Translations under genes and position numbers: made by a program
Source of the DNA: an uncultured Anderseniella sp.
GTDB taxonomy: Bacteria > Pseudomonadota > Alphaproteobacteria > Rhizobiales > Aestuariivirgaceae
Assembly (NCBI GenBank): GCA_947488295.1
Contig: CANKYU010000001.1
Location: forward strand, 1 to 64,000
Length of the DNA stretch: 64,000 bases
Direction of reading: 5' to 3'
Shown: positions 17,448 through 26,633 of the stretch, piece after piece
Layout of the letters: every line of letters begins with the position of its first letter
How positions within the stretch are numbered: position 1 is the stretch's first letter
Notes under the pieces: generated by a model
The model's input: the letters and a program-made list of their open reading frames with translations, nothing else
Told to the model about the DNA's origin: nothing
Databases searched by the model: none

Positions 17448-18374
17448 TTAAACTGCAAACTTCGCCGGATCGACATTTGCACCGCATATCACGGCACAGA
17501 TTTTTTCATTGTCTTTCGGTCTGTAAATCCCATCCAGCAGGGCAGCCAGCACGGTTGCGCCGCCGGGCTCGGTCATGATGCGGTGATTTTGCCACAGCCA
17601 CATCTGGGCATCTGCAATCGCTTCGTCAGACACCAGCAGGCTGTCATCGACATGCATCTTGGCGATCTCGAACGCCATGGCGCCGATTTCCGATGCGCCA
17701 AGCGAGTCTGCGGCAATGCCTGAAACATCAACCTTCACAGGGTGTCCGGCCGCACGGGCGGTATGCAGGGCGGTGCAGGTTTCCGGTTCGACGGAAACGA
17801 TACGCGTGCGTTCGCCATACCAGGCGGCAACACCGCCGATCAGACCGCCGCCGCCGACGGCAACCAGCACCGTGTCGAGATCCGGGCACTGGTCTTCCAG
17901 TTCAAGCCCGAGTGTTCCCTGGCCGGCAAGCGTCGGTTCGGCATTGTAGGCGTGAACCGATACTGCGCCGGTGCGGGCGATGTGCGCCTCGCACAAGGCG
18001 AGCGCTTCGGCATAGTTGGCCCCGTCCTGTATGATGTCTGCACCATAGGATTTGATGCGCGCGACCTTGGCCGGTGCGGATATCGACGGCACAAAGATGT
18101 GGGCGGCAAGCCCGAGGGCTTCAGCGACATAGGCAACCGCTGCACCATGATTGCCGCCGGATGCCGCAGCAACGCCTGCGGCTTTCGCAGCGTCATTGCC
18201 GATCAGCGAATTGAAGGCACCGCGCGCCTTGAACGAGCCGGAATGCTGAAAGCACTCCAGTTTCAGGGTGACCGGCTGTTCGATGCCGGGTAGGGCAACC
18301 TGCATGACCGGCGTACGGCAGATGCGCGATGAAATGCGGGCGTGGGCGAGTTCAATGTCTGTCTGGGTGATCAT
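17448..18374 (-). CDS. Threonine/serine dehydratase-like PLP enzyme
   Basis: A fold-type II PLP enzyme of the threonine dehydratase/serine racemase group. The 308-aa protein has the PLP lysine in SGSFKARGAF, the phosphate-side loop ASGGNHGAAVAYVA, and the glycine loop VGGGGLIGGVAAW. It lacks the C-terminal ACT regulatory domain of biosynthetic IlvA, so it is a catabolic-type or racemase-type enzyme. It could deaminate threonine or serine, or racemise serine. It is encoded with a pyridoxal kinase two genes upstream on the same strand, which could supply its cofactor. No clear ribosome site precedes ATG. Confidence 0.88.
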   Translation of the reverse strand: MITQTDIELAHARISSRICRTPVMQVALPGIEQPVTLKLECFQHSGSFKARGAFNSLIGNDAAKAAGVAAASGGNHGAAVAYVAEALGLAAHIFVPSISAPAKVARIKSYGADIIQDGANYAEALALCEAHIARTGAVSVHAYNAEPTLAGQGTLGLELEDQCPDLDTVLVAVGGGGLIGGVAAWYGERTRIVSVEPETCTALHTARAAGHPVKVDVSGIAADSLGASEIGAMAFEIAKMHVDDSLLVSDEAIADAQMWLWQNHRIMTEPGGATVLAALLDGIYRPKDNEKICAVICGANVDPAKFAV

Positions 18375-18404
18375 GGTCTGCGTGGGATTGGATGATGCGG
18401 ATGG

Positions 18405-19322
18405 CTATAGCGTGGAGAAGCCGGTGTCATAGTGGCTCTTTTGAGCGCGCGCGGCAACCAGTGCATTGCGCATCAGGATTGCAACAGTGACAGGGCCGAC
18501 ACCGCCTGGAACCGGGGTAATCCAGCCTGCGGTTTCAAGGCAGGCGTCGAAGTCCACATCGCCAACAGTTCTTGTCTCGCCGTCCATCTCAACCTGATTG
18601 ATGCCGATGTCGATGAGCGCGGCACCCGGCTTGATCATGTCCGCGGTCACCAGCTTCGGCTTGCCAACAGCCACAAACACCGCATCGGCGCGGCGCGCAT
18701 GCATGGCAACTGACCGGGTCATGTGATGACACACCGTGACGGTGGCGCCTTCGGCCATCAGCAGAAACGCAATCGGCTTGCCGACAATTTCGGAGTGGCC
18801 GATCACCACTGCTTCAAGGCCTTCCAGTTTCAGGCCGGTGCGGCGCAGCAGTTCAACCGACGCCATCGCGGTGCAGGGCCCGAGCGACAGGTCGCGATAC
18901 ACGATGTTGCCGATGGAGGCTGGATGCATGCCTTCGACGTCTTTCATGGGATGGATGGCGGTCTGCAGCGTGCGCATGTTGAAATGATCGGGAACCGGAC
19001 GCTGCAGGATAAGGCCTGTGACACGCGGGTCGGTGTTGCAGGCATTGATTGCTGCAGTGATTTCTTCGGTGCTGACGGAGGCTGCAAAATTGCGCTCTTC
19101 AAACTGAATGCCGGCGCGTTCGGCCACCCGGGCCTGATTGCGCACATAAAGCGCTGCTTCCGGCACATCGCCGATTGTCATGGAGACCAGCTTGACCGGC
19201 CAGCCGGATGAGCCGAGTTCGCCGACACCCGAGCGGACGTCGTTCAGGATTTCATCGGCAACGGGTTTGCCGCGCAGGACATTGTGCGGGTCGGTGGTAG
19301 TGGCGGCGGCTAAGGCAGTCAT
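18405..19322 (-). CDS. folD: FolD-like methylene-THF dehydrogenase with altered active site
   Basis: FolD normally interconverts 5,10-methylene-, methenyl- and 10-formyl-tetrahydrofolate. I start at ATG 19322, which has AGGA 6 nt upstream, rather than the GTG at 19337; length is 305 aa. The fold is clear: LILQRPVPDHFN (active-site Gln107 kept), GHSEIVGKP (normally GRSxIVGKP), DIGINQVE and TPVPGGVGPVT. The catalytic YxxxK motif reads Tyr59-Val-Arg-Asn-Gln63, so the lysine is glutamine, and the KDVDG motif reads KDVEG (127-131). In the human enzyme a Lys-to-Gln change at this position is known to abolish cyclohydrolase while keeping dehydrogenase activity. This protein may therefore be a dehydrogenase only, or have a new substrate. 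It is encoded with threonine dehydratase-like and pyridoxal kinase genes. Confidence 0.9.
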   Translation of the reverse strand: MTALAAATTTDPHNVLRGKPVADEILNDVRSGVGELGSSGWPVKLVSMTIGDVPEAALYVRNQARVAERAGIQFEERNFAASVSTEEITAAINACNTDPRVTGLILQRPVPDHFNMRTLQTAIHPMKDVEGMHPASIGNIVYRDLSLGPCTAMASVELLRRTGLKLEGLEAVVIGHSEIVGKPIAFLLMAEGATVTVCHHMTRSVAMHARRADAVFVAVGKPKLVTADMIKPGAALIDIGINQVEMDGETRTVGDVDFDACLETAGWITPVPGGVGPVTVAILMRNALVAARAQKSHYDTGFSTL

Positions 19323-19398
19323 GAAGGGTCCTGTCACAAAAGGGAGTTCTGAGTACAGACATTAGATGCTTGGCCTGCGTGCTTCTTGCTCATGAGCG

Positions 19399-20097
19399 TC
19401 ATGCATTGATCTCCATGCGAAGACCGCGGGCGTCGAATTCGGGTATAGCGGGGAAAGTCAGGTGATCGCCTGTGGCAATTCGCCGTGCCGACCAGCAACA
19501 GGCACAGGCGTCCAGAATATCGTCATCTGCGGCCTGTGACTTCTTCCACTGCGGGTGCTGCAGCCTGGCCAGGGGGAACCCGCCGGCCGTCAGCAGCGTG
19601 CGGCGCAGCGCAGCGCCGTCTGAAGTTTTCTTGGCATGGTGCAGCGGACGTCCATCGTTCAACGCGCAAAACGCCACTTCGGGATGGACTTCGAACATCC
19701 GGGACTGGGTCTGTGGTTCAATCGCAGCATCGACCTCGCGCATTTTGGGAAACAGCATGAACGCCTGTTTGGAGAATTTGGTGCCCAGAATGCGGGCATT
19801 GATCTCGCAGGCGTCGCGGTAATCATCGGTCATGACGGCATCACGGCAAGGAACCGGGAAAACCGAAGATCGGCGCGGGCCGATATACCGCCGTGCCAGA
19901 GCCTCGCAGGACCGGGCCTTGCCGGAAGGGAACCCGATTGGCATGTCGACGCCAATGTGGCTGGCATTGCTGTCCAAGGCAGTAGCGATGTCGTCGATGA
20001 TGTTCGCGCGCGGCGTTGCATCGCTGTCGCCTGACCATGACACCATGACCCAGCCCGCCTTGCAGCCGTCCAGTCCGACGAAAAGGTTCTCAGGCAT
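19399..20097 (-). CDS. DUF429 domain protein
   Basis: A 232-aa soluble protein of the DUF429 family, which has an RNase H-like nuclease fold in distant comparisons but no established activity. Landmarks are FVGLDGCKAGWVMVSW at the N-terminus, HIGVDMPIGFPSGKARSCEA, RRSSVFPVPCR and FEVHPEVAFCALNDG, with conserved acidic residues that could bind metal. Its start overlaps the pyridoxal kinase stop by 8 bp, so translation is coupled. The DNA neighbours are coenzyme and one-carbon genes, but no functional link is established. Confidence 0.88.
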   Translation of the reverse strand: MPENLFVGLDGCKAGWVMVSWSGDSDATPRANIIDDIATALDSNASHIGVDMPIGFPSGKARSCEALARRYIGPRRSSVFPVPCRDAVMTDDYRDACEINARILGTKFSKQAFMLFPKMREVDAAIEPQTQSRMFEVHPEVAFCALNDGRPLHHAKKTSDGAALRRTLLTAGGFPLARLQHPQWKKSQAADDDILDACACCWSARRIATGDHLTFPAIPEFDARGLRMEINA

Positions 20098-20929
20098 TGG
20101 TTGAGCGCACGGAGGTTATGTTGCCGGTGTGCGGCGGCTGATCGATCAGGTCGTTCCACGCGGCAAGGTCAAGCTCGTCTCCTGCAGACAGCGCCGTGGC
20201 TTCAACCACGCGGAACGCGGTGTTGCCGGCGTGCAGCAGCGCGTCCCTTGGCGATGATTTGAGAATCCGGGCGGCGAACACGCCGGCAAACAGATCGCCG
20301 GTGCCATGCGGCGGGTCGGGAAAGGCCAGGGTCTCATGCAGGGTGGCAGAGCGCGCCTCGACCAGCAGATTGCCGATGCCGAGCGTATCCGGAAAGGCGG
20401 ATGTGACCACTGCCGTGTCCGCTCCCAGAGAGCGTGCCGCATGGACCAGAGACGTGTTGTCACCGCTCTTGTCACCGGTCAGCACGTCCAGCTCGTAACG
20501 GTTGGGCATGACGATGTCAGCCAGTGGCAGGATGTGGGCCTTGATCGCGGTGACAACCTCGTCTGGCACATAGGTGCCGTATGAATCAGCACACACAGGG
20601 TCAATCAGGACCTGGAACTGCTGGCGGGCATCCTGCAGGCGCTTGATGAAATCGGCCGTTGCCGCAACCTGGTCTGCATCACGGAAATACCCGGTCATCA
20701 CCAGATCAATCTCGCGTCGCCATTCGGGCCGTTCGAAGCTTGCCAGCATGTCGGTGATGGCCTGTGCCGGCGTGACCATGCCGGTCGGCTTGCCGTGGCC
20801 CGGATGATGCGCCCAGGTAACCGTGGGCACTTCCCACACATCAATGCCCAGGCGACGTGCGGCGAAAGCTGATGCCGTGTTGCCGATGTAACCGCGTGAA
20901 ATGCGCGAGGAGACGGAGATAATGGACAT
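20090..20929 (-). CDS. pdxY: Pyridoxal kinase PdxY-type
   Basis: Ribokinase-fold enzyme that phosphorylates pyridoxal to PLP in salvage. From ATG 20929 it is 279 aa and begins MSIISVSSRISRGYIGNTAS, the expected opening with vitamin-binding Ser and Gly. Typical sites follow: VWEVPTVTWAHHPGHG, LIDPVCADSYGTYV, MPNRYELDVLTG and the catalytic PPHGTGDLFAGVFAA with Asp as base. A TTG eight codons upstream (20953) is possible but adds only nonconserved residues. It overlaps the DUF429 gene. PLP made here would serve the downstream dehydratase, though PLP is used cell-wide. Confidence 0.92.
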   Translation of the reverse strand: MSIISVSSRISRGYIGNTASAFAARRLGIDVWEVPTVTWAHHPGHGKPTGMVTPAQAITDMLASFERPEWRREIDLVMTGYFRDADQVAATADFIKRLQDARQQFQVLIDPVCADSYGTYVPDEVVTAIKAHILPLADIVMPNRYELDVLTGDKSGDNTSLVHAARSLGADTAVVTSAFPDTLGIGNLLVEARSATLHETLAFPDPPHGTGDLFAGVFAARILKSSPRDALLHAGNTAFRVVEATALSAGDELDLAAWNDLIDQPPHTGNITSVRSTNA

Positions 20930-21093
20930 GGGGTTCTGGGTGTAGCCTGACAAGATTTGCGGGTCGTCAATCCAGCAGTATGTCCGATTGGATATGGGGT
21001 GGCTAGATGCCTTTGATCAATCCGCCCTTGTTATTGTGCGCTGCAATATATTATGAACAGCGCACATAGAGATAGTGCAGGGGAATAGCTTAC

Positions 21094-21972
21094 ATGACTG
21101 TCAGGCCGCGCCGCAGTGTTCTGTATATGCCGGGGTCCAATACCCGCGCGCTGGAAAAGGCAAAGACGCTTGCCGCCGATACGCTGATCCTTGACCTGGA
21201 AGACGCGGTTGCGCCATCGGCCAAGGCGGAGGCGCGCGGCTTCGTGTGTGACGCGGTCAGGGCAGGCGGCTACGGAAAGCGGGAACTGGTCATCCGCATT
21301 AATTCGCTGACATCCGAATGGGGCATGGATGATCTGTCGGCAGCAATAGAGGCTGGTCCGGATGCCATCCTGGTGCCGAAAGTGTCCACGCCGTTTGATA
21401 TAGCAACCGTCGACAAGGCAATGGCTGATGCGCCGCAAACAGTATCCATCTGGGCCATGATGGAAACGCCGCTGGCCATGCTCAATGCGCGCGAGATCGC
21501 ATCCGCGACAACCGAACACTCCCGCTTTCAATGCATGGTGATGGGTACCAACGACCTCGCCAAGGAAACCGGCGCGGGCCTGGGCGGTGATCGGGTCGCC
21601 ATGCTGCCATGGCTGATGACCTGTGTCGCGGCGGCGCGCGCCTATGGCCTGGCCATTGTGGATGGCGTCTATAATGATTTCAGGAATGATGAAGGCTGTG
21701 CGACCGAATGTGCGCAAGGCCGTCTTCTTGGCATGGACGGCAAGACACTGATCCACCCGGGTCAGATTGCGCCGGCCAATGCGGCGTTTGCGCCATCGCC
21801 GGAGCAGGTTGCAGCGGCCAATGACATCATCGCGGCGTTTGCCCTGCCGGAAAATGCCGGCCTTGGCGCCATCAATCTCAATGGCCGGATGGTTGAACTC
21901 CTGCACTGTGAAATCGCGAAGAAGACGGTTGCCATGAGCGAGGCGATCTCGGCACTGGAGGCAGCATCATGA
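21094..21972 (+). CDS. HpcH/HpaI-type CoA-ester lyase (malyl-CoA lyase/thioesterase-like)
   Basis: A 292-aa CitE/Mcl-family TIM-barrel enzyme acting on malyl-type CoA thioesters. Motifs are RRSVLYMPGSNTRALEKA, ADTLILDLEDAVAP (Mg ligand), ELVIRINSL, IWAMMETPLAMLN and DGKTLIHPGQIAPANAAF. Members include malyl-CoA/beta-methylmalyl-CoA lyase and (3S)-malyl-CoA thioesterase. The length favours the shorter thioesterase or CitE-like type, but sequence alone does not decide. It overlaps the MaoC hydratase gene by ATGA, and that pairing suits methylmalyl-CoA/mesaconyl-CoA chemistry. Upstream is the start of pdxY, divergent. Confidence 0.85.
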   Translation: MTVRPRRSVLYMPGSNTRALEKAKTLAADTLILDLEDAVAPSAKAEARGFVCDAVRAGGYGKRELVIRINSLTSEWGMDDLSAAIEAGPDAILVPKVSTPFDIATVDKAMADAPQTVSIWAMMETPLAMLNAREIASATTEHSRFQCMVMGTNDLAKETGAGLGGDRVAMLPWLMTCVAAARAYGLAIVDGVYNDFRNDEGCATECAQGRLLGMDGKTLIHPGQIAPANAAFAPSPEQVAAANDIIAAFALPENAGLGAINLNGRMVELLHCEIAKKTVAMSEAISALEAAS

Positions 21973-23024
21973 GCACGACATCGGCCAAGACCACGTCTGG
22001 TAATTTCTTCGAGGACTTTTCGGTAGGCCAGGTCATCCGGCATGCAGTGCCGCGCACGGTCGGCGAGGGCGAGCGCGCGCTTTACACCGGACTTTACGGG
22101 ATGCGCTGCGCCGTGCAGTCGTCGGCCGCGTTCGCCAAAGCGATAGGATATGCCGAAGCTCCACTGGACGACATGCTGGTGTTCCACATTGTTTTCGGCA
22201 AGACCGTGCCGGATATTTCCCTCAATGCCGTGGCCAATCTGGGTTATGCGGACTGCCGTTTTCTGAAACCGGTGTTTGCCGGAGACACGCTTAATTCGCA
22301 ATCCGAAGTCATCGGCGTGAAACAGAATTCAAACGGCAAGACCGGTGTGGTCTATGTGCGTTCGACAGGCATGAACCAGCATGGCGAGCCGGTGCTTGAG
22401 TTTGTGCGCTGGGTCATGGTGCGCAAACGGGATGCGGCATCGAACGCGCCGGATCCGGTGGTGCCGGAACTGCCGGATCACGTATCACCGGCCCATCTGG
22501 GTGGTGCATGTCCGGTGATTGATCCGGCCAACTGGGATGCCGGCCTTTCCGGTTCCGACTATTTCTGGGACGACTATCAGGCAGGAGAGCGCATTGATCA
22601 TGTCGACGGCATGACGGTGGAGGAAGCCGAGCACATGCTGGCAACGAGACTGTACCAGAACACCGCAAAAGTGCATTTCAACCAGTATACCGAAGGCCAG
22701 GGACGGTTTGGCCGCCGGCTGATCTATGGCGGGCATGTGATTTCGCTGGCCCGCGCCCTGTCATTCAACGGCCTGGCCAACGCGTTCCACATCGCAGCCA
22801 TCAACGGCGGGGCGCATGTGGCGCCCCTGTTTGCCGGTGAAACGGTTTTCAGCTGGTCTGAAGTACGCGATACGGCGCGGCTGGATGGCCGCGACGATGT
22901 GGGAGCCTTGCGGTTGCGCACGGTCGCGACAAAGGATGCGCCATGCAGTTCGTTTCCGGAAACCGGGGATGACGGGGCCATTCTTGACCTCGACTACTGG
23001 GTGTTGATGCCGATCAGGCCATAA
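21969..23024 (+). CDS. Double hot-dog MaoC-family hydratase (mesaconyl-CoA hydratase-like)
   Basis: A 351-aa protein with two hot-dog domains, the architecture of mesaconyl-CoA (beta-methylmalyl-CoA) hydratase. The N-terminal half has FFEDFSVGQVIRHAVPRTV and DDMLVFHIVFGKTVPDIS; the C-terminal half has FWDDYQAGERIDHVDGMTVE, KVHFNQYTEGQGRFGRRLIY and GGHVISLARALSFNGLANAF. It overlaps the lyase start region by 4 bp, so they form one unit. Together they could interconvert glyoxylate plus propionyl-CoA and mesaconyl-CoA, part of the ethylmalonyl-CoA or methylaspartate routes. Other pathway genes are not in the window, so full operation is inference. sdhC begins 113 bp downstream. Confidence 0.85.
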   Translation: MSTTSAKTTSGNFFEDFSVGQVIRHAVPRTVGEGERALYTGLYGMRCAVQSSAAFAKAIGYAEAPLDDMLVFHIVFGKTVPDISLNAVANLGYADCRFLKPVFAGDTLNSQSEVIGVKQNSNGKTGVVYVRSTGMNQHGEPVLEFVRWVMVRKRDAASNAPDPVVPELPDHVSPAHLGGACPVIDPANWDAGLSGSDYFWDDYQAGERIDHVDGMTVEEAEHMLATRLYQNTAKVHFNQYTEGQGRFGRRLIYGGHVISLARALSFNGLANAFHIAAINGGAHVAPLFAGETVFSWSEVRDTARLDGRDDVGALRLRTVATKDAPCSSFPETGDDGAILDLDYWVLMPIRP

Positions 23025-23137
23025 TGGGATGTACTGACACGGTATGGAATTAAACCAACAGCGCATTGCGTGCGTTACGCTGCACATAGTATGACAGTAG
23101 CAATCCTGCCCAGACGACATTACCAGGGACAATCCGA

Positions 23138-23533
23138 ATGGCGAAGTCACCAATGAAAGAGCGACCGCTCTCTCCGCATCTGAGCATCTACAAACCGATG
23201 CTCACCATGACGATGTCGATTGTACACCGGATAACCGGCATGGGCCTGTATTTCGGTATGGCATTGTTTGTGTGGTGGCTGTTTTCCGCGGCCCATTCGC
23301 AAAGCTATTTTGATTTTGTTCAGGGCTTCATCGGTTCATGGTTCGGGCGCCTGGCGCTGTTCGGCTTTACCTGGGCGCTGGTGCACCACGCGCTTGGCGG
23401 AATGCGGCATCTTTTGTGGGATACCGGCCGCGGTTTCGATCTGGTCAAGATCGAGTGGATGGCGCGGGCGACCATTGCCGGATCGGTCATATTAACGCTG
23501 CTGATCTGGATCGCAGCCTATGCGGCGAGGTAA
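23138..23533 (+). CDS. sdhC: Succinate dehydrogenase cytochrome b556 subunit
   Basis: SdhC is the larger membrane anchor of respiratory complex II and shares heme b and the quinone site with SdhD. The 131-aa protein carries RPLSPHLSIYKPMLTMTMSI, then SIVHRITGMGLYFG (quinone-site Ser and Arg) and ALVHHALGGMRHLLWDTGRG (heme ligand His). Three membrane helices are visible. It leads sdhCDAB, with sdhD 6 bp downstream. The start ATG 23138 is the only reasonable one. Confidence 0.97.
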   Translation: MAKSPMKERPLSPHLSIYKPMLTMTMSIVHRITGMGLYFGMALFVWWLFSAAHSQSYFDFVQGFIGSWFGRLALFGFTWALVHHALGGMRHLLWDTGRGFDLVKIEWMARATIAGSVILTLLIWIAAYAAR

Positions 23534-23539
23534 GCGGAC

Positions 23540-23920
23540 ATGAGCATGAGAACGCCATTGAGCAAGGTGCGCGGGCTGGGGTCGGCCAAATCCGGCACGG
23601 AGCATTTCTGGCACCAGCGGCTGACGGCGATTGCCAACATTCCACTGGTGATCTTTCTGGCATGGTTCTGCGTTTCCAAGGTAGGAGCAGATCGTGCTGA
23701 AATGGCTGAAGCGCTGGCCAACCCGCTGGTTGCACTGATGCTGGTGTTCACCATCATCTCGATCACCTGGCACATGCGGCTCGGCATGCAGGTTGTTATC
23801 GAAGATTACATACACGGTGAAGGCAGCAAGCTGATCTGCCTACTTGGCAACACCTTCTTCTCACTGGCGGTGGCCCTGACCGGCCTGTTCGCCGTACTCA
23901 AGATTTCCTTCGGAGGCTGA
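23540..23920 (+). CDS. sdhD: Succinate dehydrogenase membrane anchor subunit
   Basis: The smaller anchor, 126 aa with three helices. The diagnostic stretch [20 protein letters not shown] contains the heme-ligand region and the Asp-Tyr of the quinone site. The N-terminal region [20 protein letters not shown] is typical of alphaproteobacterial SdhD. It lies 6 bp after sdhC and 7 bp before sdhA. Confidence 0.96.
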   Translation: MSMRTPLSKVRGLGSAKSGTEHFWHQRLTAIANIPLVIFLAWFCVSKVGADRAEMAEALANPLVALMLVFTIISITWHMRLGMQVVIEDYIHGEGSKLICLLGNTFFSLAVALTGLFAVLKISFGG

Positions 23921-23927
23921 CCGGCAC

Positions 23928-25760
23928 ATGGCTGCGACGAACGCATACACATATATCGACCACCAATTCGACGTGGTTGTTGTCGGTGCCGGCGGTGCCG
24001 GTCTTCGAGCCACGCTGGGCATGGCCGAGCAGGGCCTCAGGACTGCCTGTATTTCCAAGGTGTTCCCGACACGGTCGCACACGGTGGCCGCCCAGGGCGG
24101 CATCGCTGCCAGCCTGCACAATATGGGCCCTGATCACTGGCAGTGGCACTTGTATGATACCGTGAAGGGATCCGACTGGCTCGGCGACACCGATGCCATG
24201 GAGTACCTGGCACGTGAAGCACCGGCGGCGGTTTATGAACTTGAGCACTATGGTGTGCCGTTCAGCCGGACCGAAGAGGGCAAAATCTACCAGCGCCCGT
24301 TCGGCGGGCATATGCAGAACTTTGGCGAGGGTCCCCCGGTGCAGCGTACCTGCGCGGCGGCTGACCGGACCGGGCATGCCATTCTGCACACGCTGTACGG
24401 GCAAAGCCTGAAGAACAATGCAGAGTTCTTCATCGAGTATTTCGCCATCGATCTGATCATGTCCGACGACGGTGTCTGCACCGGTGTGGTGGCATGGAAC
24501 CTGGAAGACGGCACCGTGCACCGGTTTGCCGCCAAAATGGTGGTTCTGGCCACAGGTGGTTATGGCCGGTCGTACTTCTCGGCAACGTCAGCGCATACCT
24601 GCACCGGTGACGGCAACGGCATGGCGGCGCGCGCCGGCCTGCCGCTGCAGGACATGGAGTTCGTACAGTTCCACCCGACAGGAATTTATGGCGCGGGTTG
24701 CCTGATCACCGAAGGCGCGCGCGGCGAGGGTGGTTATCTGACCAATTCCGAGGGCGAACGTTTCATGGAACGCTATGCGCCCAATGCCAAGGACCTGGCC
24801 TCGCGCGATGTGGTGTCGCGCTGCATGACAATGGAAATTCGCGAAGGCCGCGGTGTCGGCAAGGACAAGGACCACATCCACCTGCACCTCGACCATCTTG
24901 ACCCGGCGGTTCTGGCCGAGCGTCTGCCCGGCATTTCCGAGAGCGCCAAGATTTTTGCCGGTGCGGACCTGACCCGCGAACCGATCCCGGTTCTGCCCAC
25001 GGTGCACTACAATATGGGCGGCATTCCAACCAATTACTGGGGCGAGGTTCTCAACCCGACCAGCAAGGATCCCGATGCCATCCAGCCGGGCCTGATGGCT
25101 GTCGGCGAAGCGGGATGTGCGTCGGTACACGGCGCCAACCGCCTGGGATCGAATTCACTGATCGACCTGGTGGTGTTTGGCCGCGCTGCCGCGATCAGGG
25201 CCGGCAAGGTGGTCGACCGTGACGAACCGGTGCCGGCCATCAATGAAGCGGCCGCCGACAGGATCATGAGCCGATTTGACGGCGTGCGTCATGCGTCGGG
25301 CTCGGTGCCGACCGCAACCCTGAGGCTTGAGATGCAGCGCGCCATGCAGGAAGACGCGGCTGTGTTCCGCACCCAGGAGACCCTGGCCCAGGGTTGCGAG
25401 CGGCTTGACGCGACATGGCAGAAAATGTCCGACCTGAAGGTAACCGACAGGTCGATGATCTGGAATTCAGACCTGGTTGAAACACTGGAACTTGAAAACC
25501 TTATGGTAAGCGCCATCACCACGGTTTACTCAGCCGAAGCGCGCAAGGAAAGCCGCGGCGCGCACGCGCGCGAAGACTACAAGGCAGGCCCCTATGACGG
25601 GCGTGACGACAAGAACTGGCGCAAGCACACGCTGTCGTGGGTTGATGACAAGGGCAAGGTCAGGCTGGATTATCGTCCGGTGCATACCGAACCGCTCACA
25701 ACACCTGCCGAAGGCGGCATCGACCCCAAGAAGATCGCGCCAAAAGCGCGCGTCTACTAG
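23928..25760 (+). CDS. sdhA: Succinate dehydrogenase flavoprotein subunit
   Basis: Catalytic FAD subunit of complex II, oxidising succinate to fumarate in the cytoplasm-facing head. The 610-aa protein has the Rossmann FAD motif [20 protein letters not shown] and His51 in [12 protein letters not shown] as the site of covalent FAD. The active-site region [15 protein letters not shown] and [17 protein letters not shown] also fit. The ending [18 protein letters not shown] is standard. No deviation from the family is visible. Confidence 0.98.
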   Translation: MAATNAYTYIDHQFDVVVVGAGGAGLRATLGMAEQGLRTACISKVFPTRSHTVAAQGGIAASLHNMGPDHWQWHLYDTVKGSDWLGDTDAMEYLAREAPAAVYELEHYGVPFSRTEEGKIYQRPFGGHMQNFGEGPPVQRTCAAADRTGHAILHTLYGQSLKNNAEFFIEYFAIDLIMSDDGVCTGVVAWNLEDGTVHRFAAKMVVLATGGYGRSYFSATSAHTCTGDGNGMAARAGLPLQDMEFVQFHPTGIYGAGCLITEGARGEGGYLTNSEGERFMERYAPNAKDLASRDVVSRCMTMEIREGRGVGKDKDHIHLHLDHLDPAVLAERLPGISESAKIFAGADLTREPIPVLPTVHYNMGGIPTNYWGEVLNPTSKDPDAIQPGLMAVGEAGCASVHGANRLGSNSLIDLVVFGRAAAIRAGKVVDRDEPVPAINEAAADRIMSRFDGVRHASGSVPTATLRLEMQRAMQEDAAVFRTQETLAQGCERLDATWQKMSDLKVTDRSMIWNSDLVETLELENLMVSAITTVYSAEARKESRGAHAREDYKAGPYDGRDDKNWRKHTLSWVDDKGKVRLDYRPVHTEPLTTPAEGGIDPKKIAPKARVY

Positions 25761-25787
25761 GGCTTAAGGCTACGGGATAAGAAAAAC

Positions 25788-26567
25788 ATGGTTGAACTGG
25801 TACTTCCAAAGAACTCCAAGGTTGGTGAAGGCAAGGTGTGGCCGAGACCGCAAGGGGCCAATCGCACCCGCGAATTCAAGGTGTATCGCTGGAGCCCGGA
25901 TGATGACTCCAATCCGCAGGTCGACACCTACACGATCGACCTGGATGACTGCGGGCCGATGGTTCTCGATGCGCTGATCAAGATCAAGAACGAGATTGAT
26001 CCGACCCTGACCTTCAGGCGCTCGTGCCGTGAAGGCATTTGCGGGTCGTGTGCAATGAACATCGACGGCACCAACACGCTTGCCTGTACCCGCGGCATCG
26101 ATGAGGTCGATGGTGACGTCCGGATTTATCCACTGCCGCACATGCCGGTGGTCAAGGATCTGGTGCCTGACCTGTCGCGGTTTTACGCGCAACACCACTC
26201 CATCGAACCATGGCTCAAGACCGAATCGCCGCAACCGAGAACCGAATGGAAGCAGTCGCACCAGGACCGCGAAAAACTCGACGGGCTGTATGAGTGCATC
26301 TTATGCGCGTGCTGTTCGACATCGTGTCCGTCCTACTGGTGGAACGGTGACCGCTATCTCGGACCAGCCATCCTGTTGCAGGCCTATCGCTGGCTGATTG
26401 ATTCACGTGACGAGGCCACCGGCGAGCGGCTCGACAATCTGGAAGATCCGTTCCGGCTGTACCGATGCCACACCATCATGAACTGCTCCAAGGCGTGTCC
26501 GAAGGGATTGAACCCGGCAAAGGCGATCGCGGAGATCAAGAAGATGATGGTCGAGCGCCGGGTGTAG
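25788..26567 (+). CDS. sdhB: Succinate dehydrogenase iron-sulfur subunit
   Basis: Electron-transfer subunit carrying [2Fe-2S], [4Fe-4S] and [3Fe-4S] clusters to the quinone site. The 259-aa protein has [15 protein letters not shown] with a later Cys in TLAC (2Fe-2S), [16 protein letters not shown] (4Fe-4S, 3Fe-4S ligands) and [17 protein letters not shown]. It ends the sdhCDAB unit; 27 bp separate it from sdhA. No terminator was recognised after it. Confidence 0.98.
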   Translation: MVELVLPKNSKVGEGKVWPRPQGANRTREFKVYRWSPDDDSNPQVDTYTIDLDDCGPMVLDALIKIKNEIDPTLTFRRSCREGICGSCAMNIDGTNTLACTRGIDEVDGDVRIYPLPHMPVVKDLVPDLSRFYAQHHSIEPWLKTESPQPRTEWKQSHQDREKLDGLYECILCACCSTSCPSYWWNGDRYLGPAILLQAYRWLIDSRDEATGERLDNLEDPFRLYRCHTIMNCSKACPKGLNPAKAIAEIKKMMVERRV

Positions 26568-26633
26568 ACGTTTCGCGAACACTGAAACTGCAATAGACTG
26601 ATAATATTGTTGGTCTGCTGGAGTGTTACGGAA

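Noticed and set aside
21031..21906. 291-codon minus-strand open frame antisense to the CoA-ester lyase
   Set aside because: The opposite strand encodes a complete recognised enzyme; this frame has no motif or ribosome site.
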